A DNA stretch of 64,000 nt from Schistocephalus solidus. Lineage: Eukaryota; Platyhelminthes; Cestoda; Diphyllobothriidea; Diphyllobothriidae. The stretch is taken from the NCBI GenBank assembly GCA_017591395.1, contig WEDG01001278.1:124001-188000 (forward strand). The letters run 5' to 3'. This document shows, in pieces, positions 12,643 to 23,560 of this stretch; positions within the stretch are counted from its first letter, which is position 1; each line of letters starts with the position of its first letter. Below the pieces are notes generated by a model, which saw only the letters and a program-made list of their open reading frames with translations, was not told the origin of the DNA and searched no databases. A program made the translations under genes and the position numbers.

Positions 12643-12965
12643 TTAAATAAGTAAATAAATTGAATATTTAAGACCCAGGGTACCCCATCATTACAAAAGT
12701 AGTACTTTTGTTTAAATAAATACAAAGTGATAATTGCTGCTCCGTGTGAGAAACCATACGAACAACCGAAATATGATGTATGGTGGGGACATCCGATCCA
12801 AAATTATTCGTCATTTTTAAAACAAAAGTCAAAAAACTTTGGAATATATGGTGAACTAGAAAAGAAGCAGTGAAAAAACTCCTCTAATGAAATTTTGCAG
12901 CATAGTTCAGCGAGCTCCCAATTAAAAAAATATAGGAGAAAAACTGCTTCCCTAAAGAATTAATA
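12643..12965 (-). mobile_element. family A retrotransposon 3' end, truncated copy
   Basis: A second minus-strand copy of the family A 3' terminal region, ending in a TAAATAAGTAAATAAATT-type tail right next to the RT remnant of family C. A frame of 77 codons that runs across the junction joins unrelated sequences and is not a gene. Confidence 0.75.
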
Positions 12966-13619
12966 GCTAGATTTGATAGGATTGGTACGATGGAGTGAGA
13001 TATGAACGGGATGTTGATGACAACGTGCGCGGGTTCAGAACGCTCCTTGTCATTGGAGAGATTAAATGACAGCCAGAGCTACTGTTTACAATCATCCGGG
13101 TATTGAGCTAGGAGGAGCTAATCGTGGACAATAGGCTAGAATGGAAGAAGGGCCAGTATAAGTCACGAGATCATCACCGAGATGCAACCTTGCTGACTGC
13201 ACAGTCCACAGAGAAGGTGACAAAAACAGTAGAACCCGCTACAATCATCAACAGAGACCGCAGAGACCATTGTCAGGGTTTCGAAAACAGAGGAACACAT
13301 CAAGATCGTCAACAGTTGACAATGATGGTTGAAAAGACGAGAGGATGAAAAGCGGCTGCAAAGCTTGTCTCTGCAGTGGATAATGTTAACTTATTTAGAA
13401 ACCAATATAATATTAATGGAACTGCCTCAAATACCAGGAGGACTATTTTCAAAGTCCGAAAATGGCGATTTCGATTAGGAAACGGACAATAAGAACTTTA
13501 TATCTTTCGAAGTTAAATGTTTCCGTTATTTGGTTTGGAAATCTGGTAATGTAGATGACAACCTTATTTTTAATGGAAAATTATTCCAGAGGCAATAATA
13601 TTTGGAGGCAAAAATCGTG
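12966..13619. other. no gene recognised
   Basis: A polar 74-codon frame at 13124-13348 (+) has no recognised domain. Nothing else was seen. Confidence 0.4.
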
Positions 13620-14095
13620 GTCGGTTTGTTGTTGAGCTTAGGGGTTAAGAAATGATAATCGAAGAATTACAAGTGGCATAAGGCCGATATACCGGAGCGA
13701 GAGCGTTATTTCGTGGGAGATTTGGGCTAAAGTTAAGCGAAACAGGAAGCAGAGACCAGCTTTGAGTGTTCTAACGCAAAGAAATTTAATCTTCATCAGC
13801 TGAAATCTATCCTTATAAGAGATACTGGATCCACAAAGAGAAAAAACTCTTTGAGGAAAAACTCTTTGAACATTTTCAATCTTACTGCGGTCAGAGGCGT
13901 TAATCAGACCAAAGTTGGGCAGCAGGATTTTAGGATGGCAAGAACAAACAGGCAGTACAGTTTAAAATTTATTTCCCGAAGGAAGAAATTATTTGATATA
14001 TATCCACGTATGTTTGCAGCCTTTGCAAAAATTCGATCTGCATGAGGTGATAATGCTAGCTTATTCGTGTAACTTAGACCTAAGTCTCTTATGGT
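13620..14095 (-). pseudogene. family A RT C-terminal fragment
   Basis: Minus-strand translation gives RDLGLSYTNKLALSPHADRI, then, after frame changes, SKIENVQRVF, LCGSSISYKDRFQLMKIKFL and AGLCFLFRL. These match the C-terminal region of the long family A copy (SNKIEKVQRVF and so on at 49102-49428). The palm and everything upstream are absent. Plus-strand frames over this stretch are antisense. Confidence 0.7.
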
Positions 14096-14171
14096 TGATC
14101 TTTTTAAAACGAAACTATATTTAAATACTAGCGGTCCAGGAAACTTGGCGGAATATTTATTTATTTATTGC

Positions 14172-15121
14172 CTTCAAGACGATCTCAACCGTCTTAGCAA
14201 CTGGTCTGCTCGTTGGCTCTTACATTTTAACGTTGGTAAGTGTGTGCTCCTAAGACTGCGTACCAGAAGGACCAGTGAGGGGGATGATTCCTACCAATAC
14301 ATTCTCAATGGACAGCCCTTTCAATTGTCAAGGAACAGAAGGACCTCAATTTTCTAATAAATTCCTCACTTAAACCATCTTAACAGTGTTTAAAGGCAGC
14401 TAAACGCGCGACACAGGTCTTATTTGCGCTCAGACGTGGATTTGTGCAGATTGTTAAGGAAGTCTTCCAAAAAACCTACGGGGTATTTGTTCGGCCGCAT
14501 TTGGAATATACCATCCAGGCCTGGCGTCCGTGGTGTAAGAAGGATTATACACAGCTCGAACGAGTACAGGCGAGGGCTAGGAAGATGAGCAAGAATCTTA
14601 GTCATCTGCCTTACGAAACCAGACTAGTTAAACTTGATTTGTTTCCTCTCAATTACAGGCAACTACGCAGTGACCTCATCCAAACCTACCGGATAGTCAG
14701 AGGCCACGTGTGTGCCCTAGAATTTGCTGACTTCTTCGAATTGGCTGGGACGGAGCATCTACGGGGTCATCCCTTTAAACTGCAAAGGAAGTTGGTACAC
14801 ACGGACGTCCGTCAGAACGCCTTTACGCAGAGGGTCGTTGGAGCATGGAACGGACTCCCTGACGAGGTGTTCTTTGCAGAAACTGTTGACACATTTAAAT
14901 GCAAACTAGGAACTCCTTTTCCGAGAAACTATGGTACATATAAGATTGTGTCAGCAGCAGCAGATTGCGCCTGGCCCACACATATCGATGACCCTACATT
15001 TTCATTTATCAGATTTATTACTGTAAACGTTTATTCTATTGACATTTTTGCATGTGAATAGTGAACTCAATGGCGAAAGCCTACTTCCCTTAATAAAGTG
15101 ACTTGACGTGAAGTGACTTGC
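14172..15121 (+). pseudogene. family C RT C-terminal part with 3' tail
   Basis: A 5'-truncated copy. LQDDLNRLSNWSARWLLHFN and KCVLLRLRTRR (14160-14357) are followed, after a frame break, by a clean 205-codon frame (14444-15061). That frame carries YGVFVRPHLEYTIQAW, QLERVQARARKM, LPYETRLVKLDLFPLNYRQL, EHLRGHPFKLQRK and RVVGAWNGLP: the thumb/connection region downstream of the catalytic palm in CR1-group RTs. The 3' end is TTAATAAAGTGACTT plus a repeated AAGTGACTTG, a short terminal tandem repeat. About 85% of the protein matches the minus-strand copy at 32036-32920 by eye. Confidence 0.85.
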
Positions 15122-15534
15122 CAGTTTACATGCAAGGTCAAAAAATATATATACAGGAGAGGGTCAAGCTGACAGTGAAAAAAACTCCTGATCGTTGTTT
15201 CAAGTGTTTTCAGGAGAAAAAAACAGCAGCTTATTTACAAATTAAAGTTCAGGACAAAGGGAAGCCTAGACACAGGTGACCGGTGAAGGGCTTCTCCATT
15301 CAGTGTTATGGATCCGGTATTCTGCACCAGCAGGTATGTCGGCGAACAACTGTTCGCTGTCGACTGAGGAATAAGCCGATTAAGGTCTGCAGAGCCAGCA
15401 ATATTGCCCTCAGCATGAAGTCCGGCACAGGATTCAGAGTCCGTGAACGCCATCAGAACCGAAGAGAGCTTCCACAGAGTCTGCACCCAAAATTCTTGGC
15501 AGTTGTCCTAAATGTAGAAAACTAGTGACAGCTC
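15122..15534 (-). mobile_element. family B C-terminal/3' region
   Basis: Minus-strand sequence shared with 7229-7540 and 29210-29600. An open frame (15235-15486) includes SESCAGLHAEGNIAGSA. The antisense frames at 15283-15525 (+), 7451-7657 (+) and 29186-29473 (-) look alike only because all three cover the same repeat. Confidence 0.7.
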
Positions 15535-16995
15535 TCGTAAACAATGGATAGCTTCGCTGAATTTTGGTACTTCTGGGTAGCCTATTCCAGATTGCCATAG
15601 CGTTTACCGGAAAAACTGTCGGTATCTAACGGTGCGTGCCAACGGAAGAAATCAAAATACATCTCGATGACTGGTGCGCCAAGAGTGGTTGAGCTGCCTC
15701 AGAGATGTAAGTAGGTTAAAGGTAAGACTGTTTAAAAGTTTGAAAAGTAAAAATAGTCCCTTATGTAATCTGCGAAGCCACAACGGGTCAAGGCTTGTAA
15801 GCTCACAGCATGGTTGATAGTAAAGGTTTCTGTGTTCTGAAGAAAAACACTCTTTTTGTAAAGAAGTGCTGGATTGATACTATCTTCTTGCATTCACTAG
15901 CGTGCAGAAGGTAAATAGAAAGGAGCAGTATTCCAGACTAGGTCTGACATACATTTTATAGAGGCTGATTCTAATATTGACGGTTTTAAAATTTCTGAGA
16001 ATAAACCCAGGGGTTTGGCGTGCTTTCGAGACAATCAGGTCGCAGTGCTCTGACAGATTAAGACTTCTAGAATATGATATGCCCAGATCCTTTAAAACTC
16101 CAGGCAAATTAATGTCGTGACCGTCTTTGCTTAGATGGGGCTGATGGCTGTCTCAAATAACCATAACGGAGCACTTTTGCCGAGAAAGCGAAATATGCCA
16201 TGTTCGACAAAACTGCGCGAAGGCCTGAAGATCCTTTTTAAGAGCTCAAGCACGATGTTGCGATCGATGGATTTATATCAAAAGACAACTTTTAAATCAG
16301 CAGCGTACATAAAGGGCCTGCCATACTGAAAACAATCAGGAACATCGTTGCCAAAAAGGCAAAATAAGCGGGCCGAGCACGCTACCCTGAATAACTCCGC
16401 TCCTCACATGCGTGGGGTTGGAGATAACATCATACATTTTAACCCGTTGCGCCCGAGCATTCAAATAGGAGGATTTTAAGTTCAGAATCTTGTTAACTAT
16501 GCCGAAGGAGGCAAGTTTCAGCAGCAGGAGATCATGGTCAACACGATCAAAAGCCTTCGGCAAATCGAAGTAAACGGTGTAAATTGCAAAACTGCTATCT
16601 CTAGATTGCAGCACATGTTCAAAGAAAGAGAGCTGGCAGGTGTCACAAGACCTTTTTTCGAGAAACCCATGCTGAACCGCATTAAGTAGGTTATTCTCTG
16701 TTAGTTGACGCATCATCTTGTCTTTGATTAAGGTCTCTAAGATCTTCGAGACTGCTGGCAGTGTATTTATTGACCTAAAGTCATCAAATAACGTAGGTCG
16801 GCCGTGTTTGGGTAAAGGCAGTATGTGCGATTCCTTCCATAAAATAGGGAAGGTTTCATTTTCAAGAGCACGATTAAATATCTTATACAGAAGGGACGGA
16901 AATATATCGTTTGCATCCGCCTCTAGAACGCTGACCGGGACGCCATCAGGTCCAGGACTGTAAGATTGATGAAAACGCCGAATGGCTACGGTCAC
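15535..16995 (-). pseudogene. family B reverse transcriptase, palm mutated
   Basis: The frame 16336-16995 (219 codons) has SYSPGPDGVPVSVLEAD, LPKHGRPTLFDDFRSI, NAVQHGFLEKRSCDTCQL, DLPKAFDRVDHDLLLLKL and SGVIQGSVLGPL: RT motifs 1 to 4. After a frame change the YADD box reads YAAD (16296-16307), so one catalytic Asp is Ala. Further down, KDLGISYSRSLNLSEHCDLI and LYKMYVRPSLEYC lie in 15880-16107. The active palm and reading frame are both lost, so this copy cannot encode a working enzyme. Confidence 0.85.
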
Positions 16996-16999
16996 GTCC

Positions 17000-18230
17000 C
17001 ATAGTGTAAAAGTTATGGTTTCGAGGACGTTACCGGCCCGATCCCAGATGTTATGAAAGGGAGCGACAGTATGTTACTAACCGTTCTAGGCAAGAAAGCA
17101 TTGAAGCTATCAGCTGTCAACTTAGCGTCAGCTATAGGCATCTCGAAGTACGGGGGCTGCGTTTTCTCTGCGATTTTAGTGTGCGCGAAAACAGCTTCGC
17201 AACATTTTATGAAGGGTTTTCGGCAAAGTTGACCTCATCAGCAAGTCATTTTTCTTCAGACAGCCTCTTAGCCTCTTCAAAGATTTGTAGGATCAAGGGT
17301 AGAACGGAAGTATCGTTTTGTAGATGAAAACGACGGGAGAGGTAGACTTCATCCTTGACATTAATTATTTTCTTACAGGGAACAAAACGATAAATGAGTA
17401 GAACTAGAACTTGGTAGAATGTATCAGTACAAACATTCACATCCAAACATACAAAGAAGTTAGTCCAATCGTGGGAATTTAGATGTGATAGCAACTCCCC
17501 CATATTTGCTGATCTGAAATCGAGGAAAAATTTTTATTGGAAAGCGTTTCATCAGCCTCTAATTCTAGTGTAGAAAGAACTCTAGCATGGACAGAACTCT
17601 CAAGTGTATCTAAAGGTGACACTGACAATGGCTGACAACCTCTACCGAAAATAAGATAAACTATGTTTGATCCTCTTGTGGGAAAATCAACTACCTTGTC
17701 CCACATGCCTATATATATGGCCTCAAGTAGGTCTTCGACCTTTGCAGGACCGGAAAGTGGAAACCAATAAACTTCAGGAAGATTAAAGTCACCTGCAATC
17801 AAGCAGTACTTCAGATTTACGTCAGCTGCGGCGTGAAATGCCTGCGAGAGACAAAGATCGTAATCCTCACTGGCATTGGGTGGGCAATAGACACTACCAA
17901 CGAGTAAAGAGTAGTTATCTTTTAGAACAACTCGGAGCCAACAGCTCTCTTCTACCGTGGCAAATTGTCAAAAGTCCAACGGCAGAAATGTAAGTGGTTG
18001 CTTAACATAGATACATCTTCATCCGCCACGGCCCTGGCGTCGATCATTCTGAATGTAAGCGTAGCCTAAAATAGAGAGTTCGGAGTCAGATATACAGGGT
18101 GTTGCTCATGTCTCTGTTACTATAACAACGTCGGGGCGGTGGATGAAAACCAGAGTCCGGAGCAATAGCATCTTATTAAGCAGAGATCTGGAATTTAGGA
18201 CGATTATTTTAAGTGGGCACGTTTTCGGTT
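17000..18230 (-). pseudogene. family B APE-type endonuclease
   Basis: The 17479-17802 frame starts with MIAGDFNLPEVYWFPL (the GDFN catalytic block), then an FGRGCQPLSV block with the strand preceding the final His region. The 17246-17503 frame covers the linker with KKIINVKDEVYLSRRFHL. N-terminal endonuclease blocks (rare-codon-free but frame-broken) extend towards 18230. In family terms this enzyme nicks target DNA to prime reverse transcription. It is frame-broken here. Confidence 0.75.
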
Positions 18231-18272
18231 TCTGAAACGGGACAGTTGGGCTGTCAGAGTGACTGCCTTCGG

Positions 18273-18653
18273 TCAAAGAAATGCTCTTTTCACTTGAACT
18301 ATCTGTCCATCCCTTATTTTGAGATTCGCCTCGTCATTGGTCCTTCGTCTATCCAGTTCTATTATTAACTGTCGCATTTTCATTCGCTCATTCCGCCCGT
18401 ATTCCGGTTGAAGAAAAATTTCACAATGCGGACTCCGTAGGGCTGATTTTCTCTGTAGCAGGAACTGTACATGTGCTTCGTTTTCCAAAATGATTTTAAG
18501 AGGTCTTGGTCGTGGATTTGAATCGGGTGTTGACAGAGCCTTCCCTATTCTATATGCTTTGAGAATGTGAATGGACTCGCCGTCCGTTAGCAACGTTTTT
18601 GCATACAATTGAAGGAGTTCTAAGTCATGTTTTGCTCGCTCCTTCGACTCCAT
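18273..18653 (-). CDS. family B ORF1 C-terminal nucleic-acid-binding part
   Basis: A 126-codon open frame. ERAKHDLELLQLYAKTLL is followed by a KAYRIGKALSTPDSNPRPRP block, KIILENEAHVQFLLQRKSAL, EIFLQPEYGRNERMKMRQL and LDRRRTNDEANLKIRDGQIV. This succession (RIGK, RPRPLKI, LLxRKxxLR, QPxxxxxER, ELxxRR, GQIV) is the RRM-like ORF1 layout of CR1/L2 elements, as also at 21245-22376 and 43872-44727. It would coat the element RNA. The frame may continue upstream (18654-19493) but is interrupted. Confidence 0.7.
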   Translation of the reverse strand: MESKERAKHDLELLQLYAKTLLTDGESIHILKAYRIGKALSTPDSNPRPRPLKIILENEAHVQFLLQRKSALRSPHCEIFLQPEYGRNERMKMRQLIIELDRRRTNDEANLKIRDGQIVQVKRAFL

Positions 18654-19202
18654 TGAGCACCCGTTTGCAACTCAAGTCATTCATCTGAGTGAGTATTTGT
18701 AACCAGTTCACTCGATCCGGTAGGTCCAGATGAACCGAGTGTTGGGCAGGCTGGAGCCAAATCCGTGTACGACTAGGTCTTCTTAGATCTTTTCCTCTTT
18801 GGCTTTACAAACTCACTAACCTCTTCAACATCACATGTTGGTGCAACATCCAGCAGCGATGTAGCGCTAGGTTGTACGGCCAGATTATTGCTAGTGCTGC
18901 CTGAGCTAAGTGATGATGGTGTGGAGCAAGAATTAGATGGGACACCCTTTCAAACTAGTGAACCGTCCTCTGGTTTACTGGATTAGATAAACGCGATGGC
19001 TTTTATGTGAGTATTTGGTAAGCTTGAAGAGGCTATACATGCATACGAATTTTGTTTTTTTTTGTTAGTTTTTTTTACTAACAGGAGCTTTTCTAACATG
19101 TGGGCAAGAAATAGATTTTTTTAAGTTATTTGTTTCTTGCCTTTGATTGTCTGCCACCTGCTCCATCACTAAGAATTTCTGTAGTAGGCTGAAAAAACCC
19201 AT

Positions 19203-19493
19203 TCAAGTTTCATCTTCGTAAGTTAAATTAACTGATCTTACTTGACGTTTTGCCCGTTTAGCGGGAGGTGCACAATTAGCAGAGTAACGATATTTGCAAC
19301 TACTTTCTGCTAGTCTATTAATTCGCTGACCAAAATCCCCTGCTAATATGGCCGAATGGTTAGAGGCGTCGATAGACGGTCCTACGCGATTTTGCGGTGC
19401 ATGTCCGAAACTAGGTCGTGGAACGATTTTTCGTGGCAATACACTTAAGGCACCTGCGTTTTGCATACTTATGGGGGTACAGAGTAAATGCAA
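19203..19493 (-). pseudogene. possible ORF1 N-terminal remnant of family B
   Basis: A 96-codon frame ending in a basic stretch, PPAKRAKRQVRSVNLTYEDE, which could be a nuclear or RNA-binding region. Its position, just 5' of the ORF1 core on the same strand, suggests an ORF1 N-terminus. No domain is visible, so this is by position only. Confidence 0.35.
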
Positions 19494-19699
19494 TTGATGT
19501 TAGAATCACCACGAAATTAACAGAGAGTCGGTTAGGATGCTCAACAATAAGAATATGAAAATATAAGGACTCAGCCTTTGGTTTGAGCTCCTTCCACGAT
19601 TGGAAGCAGATGCAGGGAGCACGTAGCCGGCGTGAGTTTCAGAAATTAGCAAAGATTGAGGCTAGCAATTCCAGTTGCGATCAATCCTGGGGCAGGGAA

Positions 19700-21240
19700 G
19701 AATCCTCAGCAGTATAATTTTTATTTTTTTCAAGCCTCAGAATCCTTACGTCCAAGTTGCAATTTACGAACTCAGGGGAATATACAGAAAATTATTTAAT
19801 AATTTCCCAGCACCGTGTCTTCTACACTGAGGTAGAGACTAAAAACTCGTAGGCTCGATGGACTTGAAATTCGGAACCAATTTTAAACGACGCGCCAATC
19901 CTTTATGTCATCATCAATATGGGCGAGAAGTTAAGATTATTTTATAATGCAAACATTTTCTAATTTTGTAGTTGCCCTGGGTAGGGGAGCTGATGAGGAT
20001 TTATTTCATGAGTGACTACCAACTGAACGAAGCTAGAGAGGACTGAGACTGTCGTTTGGTCATGCGTTTCCAGAACTTCGTGTTGGGACCGCATCGCTGG
20101 AATCGAGTCACGATTTATTTGGTTATTGCGGATTTAACCGGCTAGGATCATGGGATACTCCAAAAAGTTCTTTTGTATGGTTAACTCATAGTTACTTCGG
20201 AGTCGGTTTGCCTCACGCTTCCAGACACCCCGTAGTCGTTTGTATTCCTGTAAGTGTTCGACGCTCCCAGTAAGTTGAAACCACTTCCACATCTTATTTC
20301 TTATTTTAAAGGAGATCCGAAGTTCGCAGTTTATCTACAATAGACAATTGTTTATTTTAGTTCGTTTTAGGGGATAAAAAGATCAATAATTTTATTTAAC
20401 CAACGAGCTGAACGTTCACCAGCATTCGACCACAGTTCCCTGTAAAGTGGTTGTCCACGGTATTGCTGAAATTAACATGTGCATGCTGGAAAAATTTCCC
20501 TTTTCAGATGTTTGTTTCCAGTAGCTTAAGTGAGTCAGGCTGTGAGAAAATAAAATATTCAAAGAACAGTAAAACGTTGTCGCTAGCACCCATTGGCGGT
20601 AGATCCTCTAAATCCATCACATTATCCTCGTCTCAGGTGAACACGAGGTCAAGACAATTTGAACGTTGTCCTTCCCTATCTCGTGTCCCGCACGGTACAT
20701 TCTGGAAGAGTAATTTTTCGCCTGTCATCTCAAGTAAAGGGTGACCGAATGTATCCGTTGGACCATAACAGTGACCTTTTCCAGTCGATATTAGGAGCAT
20801 TAAAGTCTCCAACGATCAGGACTTCTTTGTTCAAGCAAATCGTTGTCAGTTCAGTAAGGAGAATGACTTCGTGCTTGACATTCTAGTTTAGGGGACAATT
20901 TAAAACTGCGGATGCCAGTGGCCAGGCGTCCCTAGTTGTAAGAGTTAAAGGATAAAACTTTAACTTCTGCTGTTAATGGGTTGTGGCTCGGAAATCCCAG
21001 TTATATTAGAAATAACATAAACAGCGATTCCTCCTCCGCGACTTATCCTGTCTCTTCTAAAGAGTTAATAACCACAGAGAGATAATTCTCAGAATATCTT
21101 CTGAGAGCCACGTTTCTGTCAGAGCATATATATCTGGTGTTTTTTCACCAAACACACGTCCGGAGTTCACTCATTTTCTTGAAAAGGCTCTGATGATTTG
21201 AGTGCATGACCTTTATCGTCCGTCTTCTCGACAAGGGCCA
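19700..21240 (-). pseudogene. family C endonuclease and linker remnant
   Basis: Minus-strand translation, with several frame changes, gives an LFKKMSELR start, an LTETWLSED-like block, SRRGGIAVYV, VGDFNAPNIDW (about 20780-20830), GEKLLFQNVPCGTRDREG, LDLVFT and LPPMGASDN. This is an APE endonuclease from N to C terminus. It is followed by a linker with YKRLRGVWKREANRLRSNY near 20200. The RT that should follow is missing; sequence breaks off near 19700 where the 5' region of the family B copy begins. Confidence 0.7.
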
Positions 21241-21244
21241 GCTC

Positions 21245-22376
21245 TTATGATATAAGGAGTCTGCCACATGAAGGACCTCTTAATCACTATGATTTTCTTG
21301 TCCCGTATTTTCCCTCTTTTCGGTCCTCCTCTTCAGTTGGGTTCTCAGTTCCATCATTTTGTGTCTTTCCGCCGCCTCGTCATCCGGCTGAAAAACACAT
21401 CTATGTATGAGTTACGGAGAACCCGTTTTCATTCTTTAAGGCGTGAGACCTGCACTTCGATTTCGAGAAGGATTTTTAGAGTTCATGGTGGTGGCAGTCC
21501 ATGAGATGTATTCGCTTTCCATAGACGGAAGTATTGATGCATGGTAAAGTATTCCCTATCTTGAAGTATATTATTTGACTATGTTTGGAGCCGATTTAGG
21601 TCATGTTCTACTCTTTCCTTTGCAATCGAAGAAGTTACATAAGGAGCCCCTTTTATGATGACATTTTGTTTGTGGTTGAGATACTTGTTTTAGTAACTTG
21701 GTGCTCTGATTCACTGACAGAGCTTCGACATGAGGAGGAAATATATACTGGTAGACTACGCTATCTGGTTTAGTGTTAACATTTTTGAATGACACACTGG
21801 CTTCGGCCTGGGAACCTTAACAGTCGTTGCCCTGTTGTAATGTGCTTTACACAGAGCTGGTGTGTTCGTTTCCATAAAATTGCTATTGACTGGCCTCCTT
21901 CACTGATTTGGCCATGTGATGGAATTGAGTGAAGATGTCCCTTCCAGAATTAATGGCAAGCACTTTTGAAGTTTCTTATAGGTTCTTTGAGGTTCGTCCT
22001 GGTTTTCCTTCAGGTGTGTTCGGTTATTTGGTAGGTTTCGTTACCGTACCAGGTAATAAAACTTCACTCATCATTGTTGCGTTAACGTCGACTGCCCCCA
22101 TATTCAGCGGAACTGGTTTGCCTGAATTTCCCCTGGATACGTAACCCACTTCCTCTTCCTGGGTGGTACTGAATTTACAACAAATATGCCTTCTTTACAA
22201 GGGTAGTCATTGCTTGTTGGTTGGGGAGTTGATGGAATACGAAGGGATTTCCTTTCGCTGGCCTTTAGAATACCCACTATGATGTCAGTCAGTAGGCCTT
22301 GCTTCTCTTCGATTATCTGGACTCGCTGATTAAGGTCCTCAAAACAGACACAATGATAGGCTGCTGTGGGATCCAT
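21245..22376 (-). pseudogene. family C-like ORF1 remnant
   Basis: The frame 22104-22376 (90 codons) has [20 protein letters not shown], a probable short coiled coil typical of ORF1 N-termini. Nearer the endonuclease, DVFFQPDDEAAERHKMMELR, a KRRTEKREN block and LHVADSLYHK match the ORF1 C-terminal RRM-like region. Several stops interrupt the middle, including around 21601-21795. It lies directly upstream of the endonuclease remnant on the same strand, as ORF1 should. Confidence 0.6.
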
Positions 22377-22457
22377 CTCATTTGTTGCACAGTTAGCAAT
22401 GTCTGATGTCAGTACTGTAGACCTATTTTCCTATTGTGTCTTCTGAAGTCCATTGTT

Positions 22458-22960
22458 TATAATCACGCCGGATTCTAATGATTTCGTTGGTATTTTTTCA
22501 CAAGAGACCGTTACTGAATTAAAAGTTGTTCTCAGTTGATGCTCTGCATTAAACCCATATCTTGATCACCCACTAGCCGTGCGCTAGTTTTGCAAAGGTT
22601 AATGATTTTGGTCTTCAATACGGCAGGTTACAAGATCAAATCCCTGTGGTGCGGCATTTTTGAACGCGTCCTTTTTGTCTGTGCTTGATTCCAGTAAATG
22701 AGTACTGGATTACTGTTGTCACCTTGGGTCCACTGTGCTTAATCACCATGCCGTCTGATGATCCTGCGGGTTTTTTTTTCACAAGAGACCGTTAAGTTAT
22801 TACAAGGCATTCTCAGTTGCTGTTCCGTAGCTAACAAGTTAATTTGGTCGGTTATGGGTCGTGCTCTCACGGCACAGTCTGAAGCACTGTGGTTTTGGTT
22901 GCGAGAGGTCACGGGTGCGAATCCCGAGGTTGGTAGTATTTTATACGTTTGCTCTATGAT
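22458..22960. repeat. diverged repeat pair with B-box-like motif
   Basis: Two diverged direct copies, about 22458-22680 and 22740-22960, share a CACAAGAGACCGTTA block and a TTCTCAGTTG block. Each ends in a tRNA B-box-like word (ACAAGATCAAATCCC near 22640 and GGGTGCGAATCCCG near 22912). No convincing A-box was found, so a tRNA-derived SINE is possible but unproven. Confidence 0.45.
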
Positions 22961-23560
22961 TGAATGGCTCATTTTTAGCGGTTTCCTAATGTTTTAATCT
23001 GCTCTAGAATATTGGTGGATATTTCCAGAAGATTTTTAAGGATGTATTAACTTCCAAGTATGAAATTTAGGAAAAACATGACTAAGCTGATTATAGTCCT
23101 TGAAGTAGATCTTGAATAAAAGCTGCCATAGAGGTGGACGATTTCAGAGCACTGCTGAGGACAAATTTGAGATATTTTCACAGGAGCAAATTGAAAGGTA
23201 TGAGCGTTGAATCTAAGCCTTGTTTATTTGGTAGCACTGGGAGAACTGGTGGCGAAAACGAGACAGGGCGTGAACTTTTATATTTCCCGTTAAGGATGCA
23301 CGAAAAAACAACACTTGGTAGTTCATGTCAAGAGGGTTCTTCCACGCTTGTCAGGCCTTTGATACCCCTTACATCACTCCAACTTAACTTTGCGATTTTC
23401 AGTACTTTTTAATTCGACCAGCGCAACACTTCTCTTGATGTCGTATCCATGGGACCAGGGAACGCCGACTGTTTTAGCATCCGACCTGGAAATGGGATTC
23501 GCCAAGCACTTCCTATCGAGAGGTGAAAATGCACACACACAAGTAGCAAACACTGATAAT
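22961..23560. other. no gene recognised
   Basis: Frames at 23134-23412 (+), 23374-23604 (-) and 23390-23629 (+) overlap on both strands and lack motifs. A short CA run lies near 23532. Confidence 0.35.

Larger units (their letters stand above)
15122..19493 (-). mobile_element. family B non-LTR retrotransposon, near full length
   Basis: On the minus strand the order is ORF1 (19493 to 18273), APE endonuclease (about 18230 to 17246), RT (16995 to about 15535) and 3' region (to 15122). This is the ORF1-ORF2 layout of CR1-group elements. The copy carries numerous frameshifts and stops. Its 3' end abuts the 3' tail of the plus-strand family C copy. Its 5' end meets another element near 19700. Confidence 0.8.

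Noticed and set aside
17215..17260. CTGATGA...GAAAA on the minus strand as a possible hammerhead
   Set aside because: No stem I pairing and only a two-pair stem II; it is coding sequence of the family B linker.
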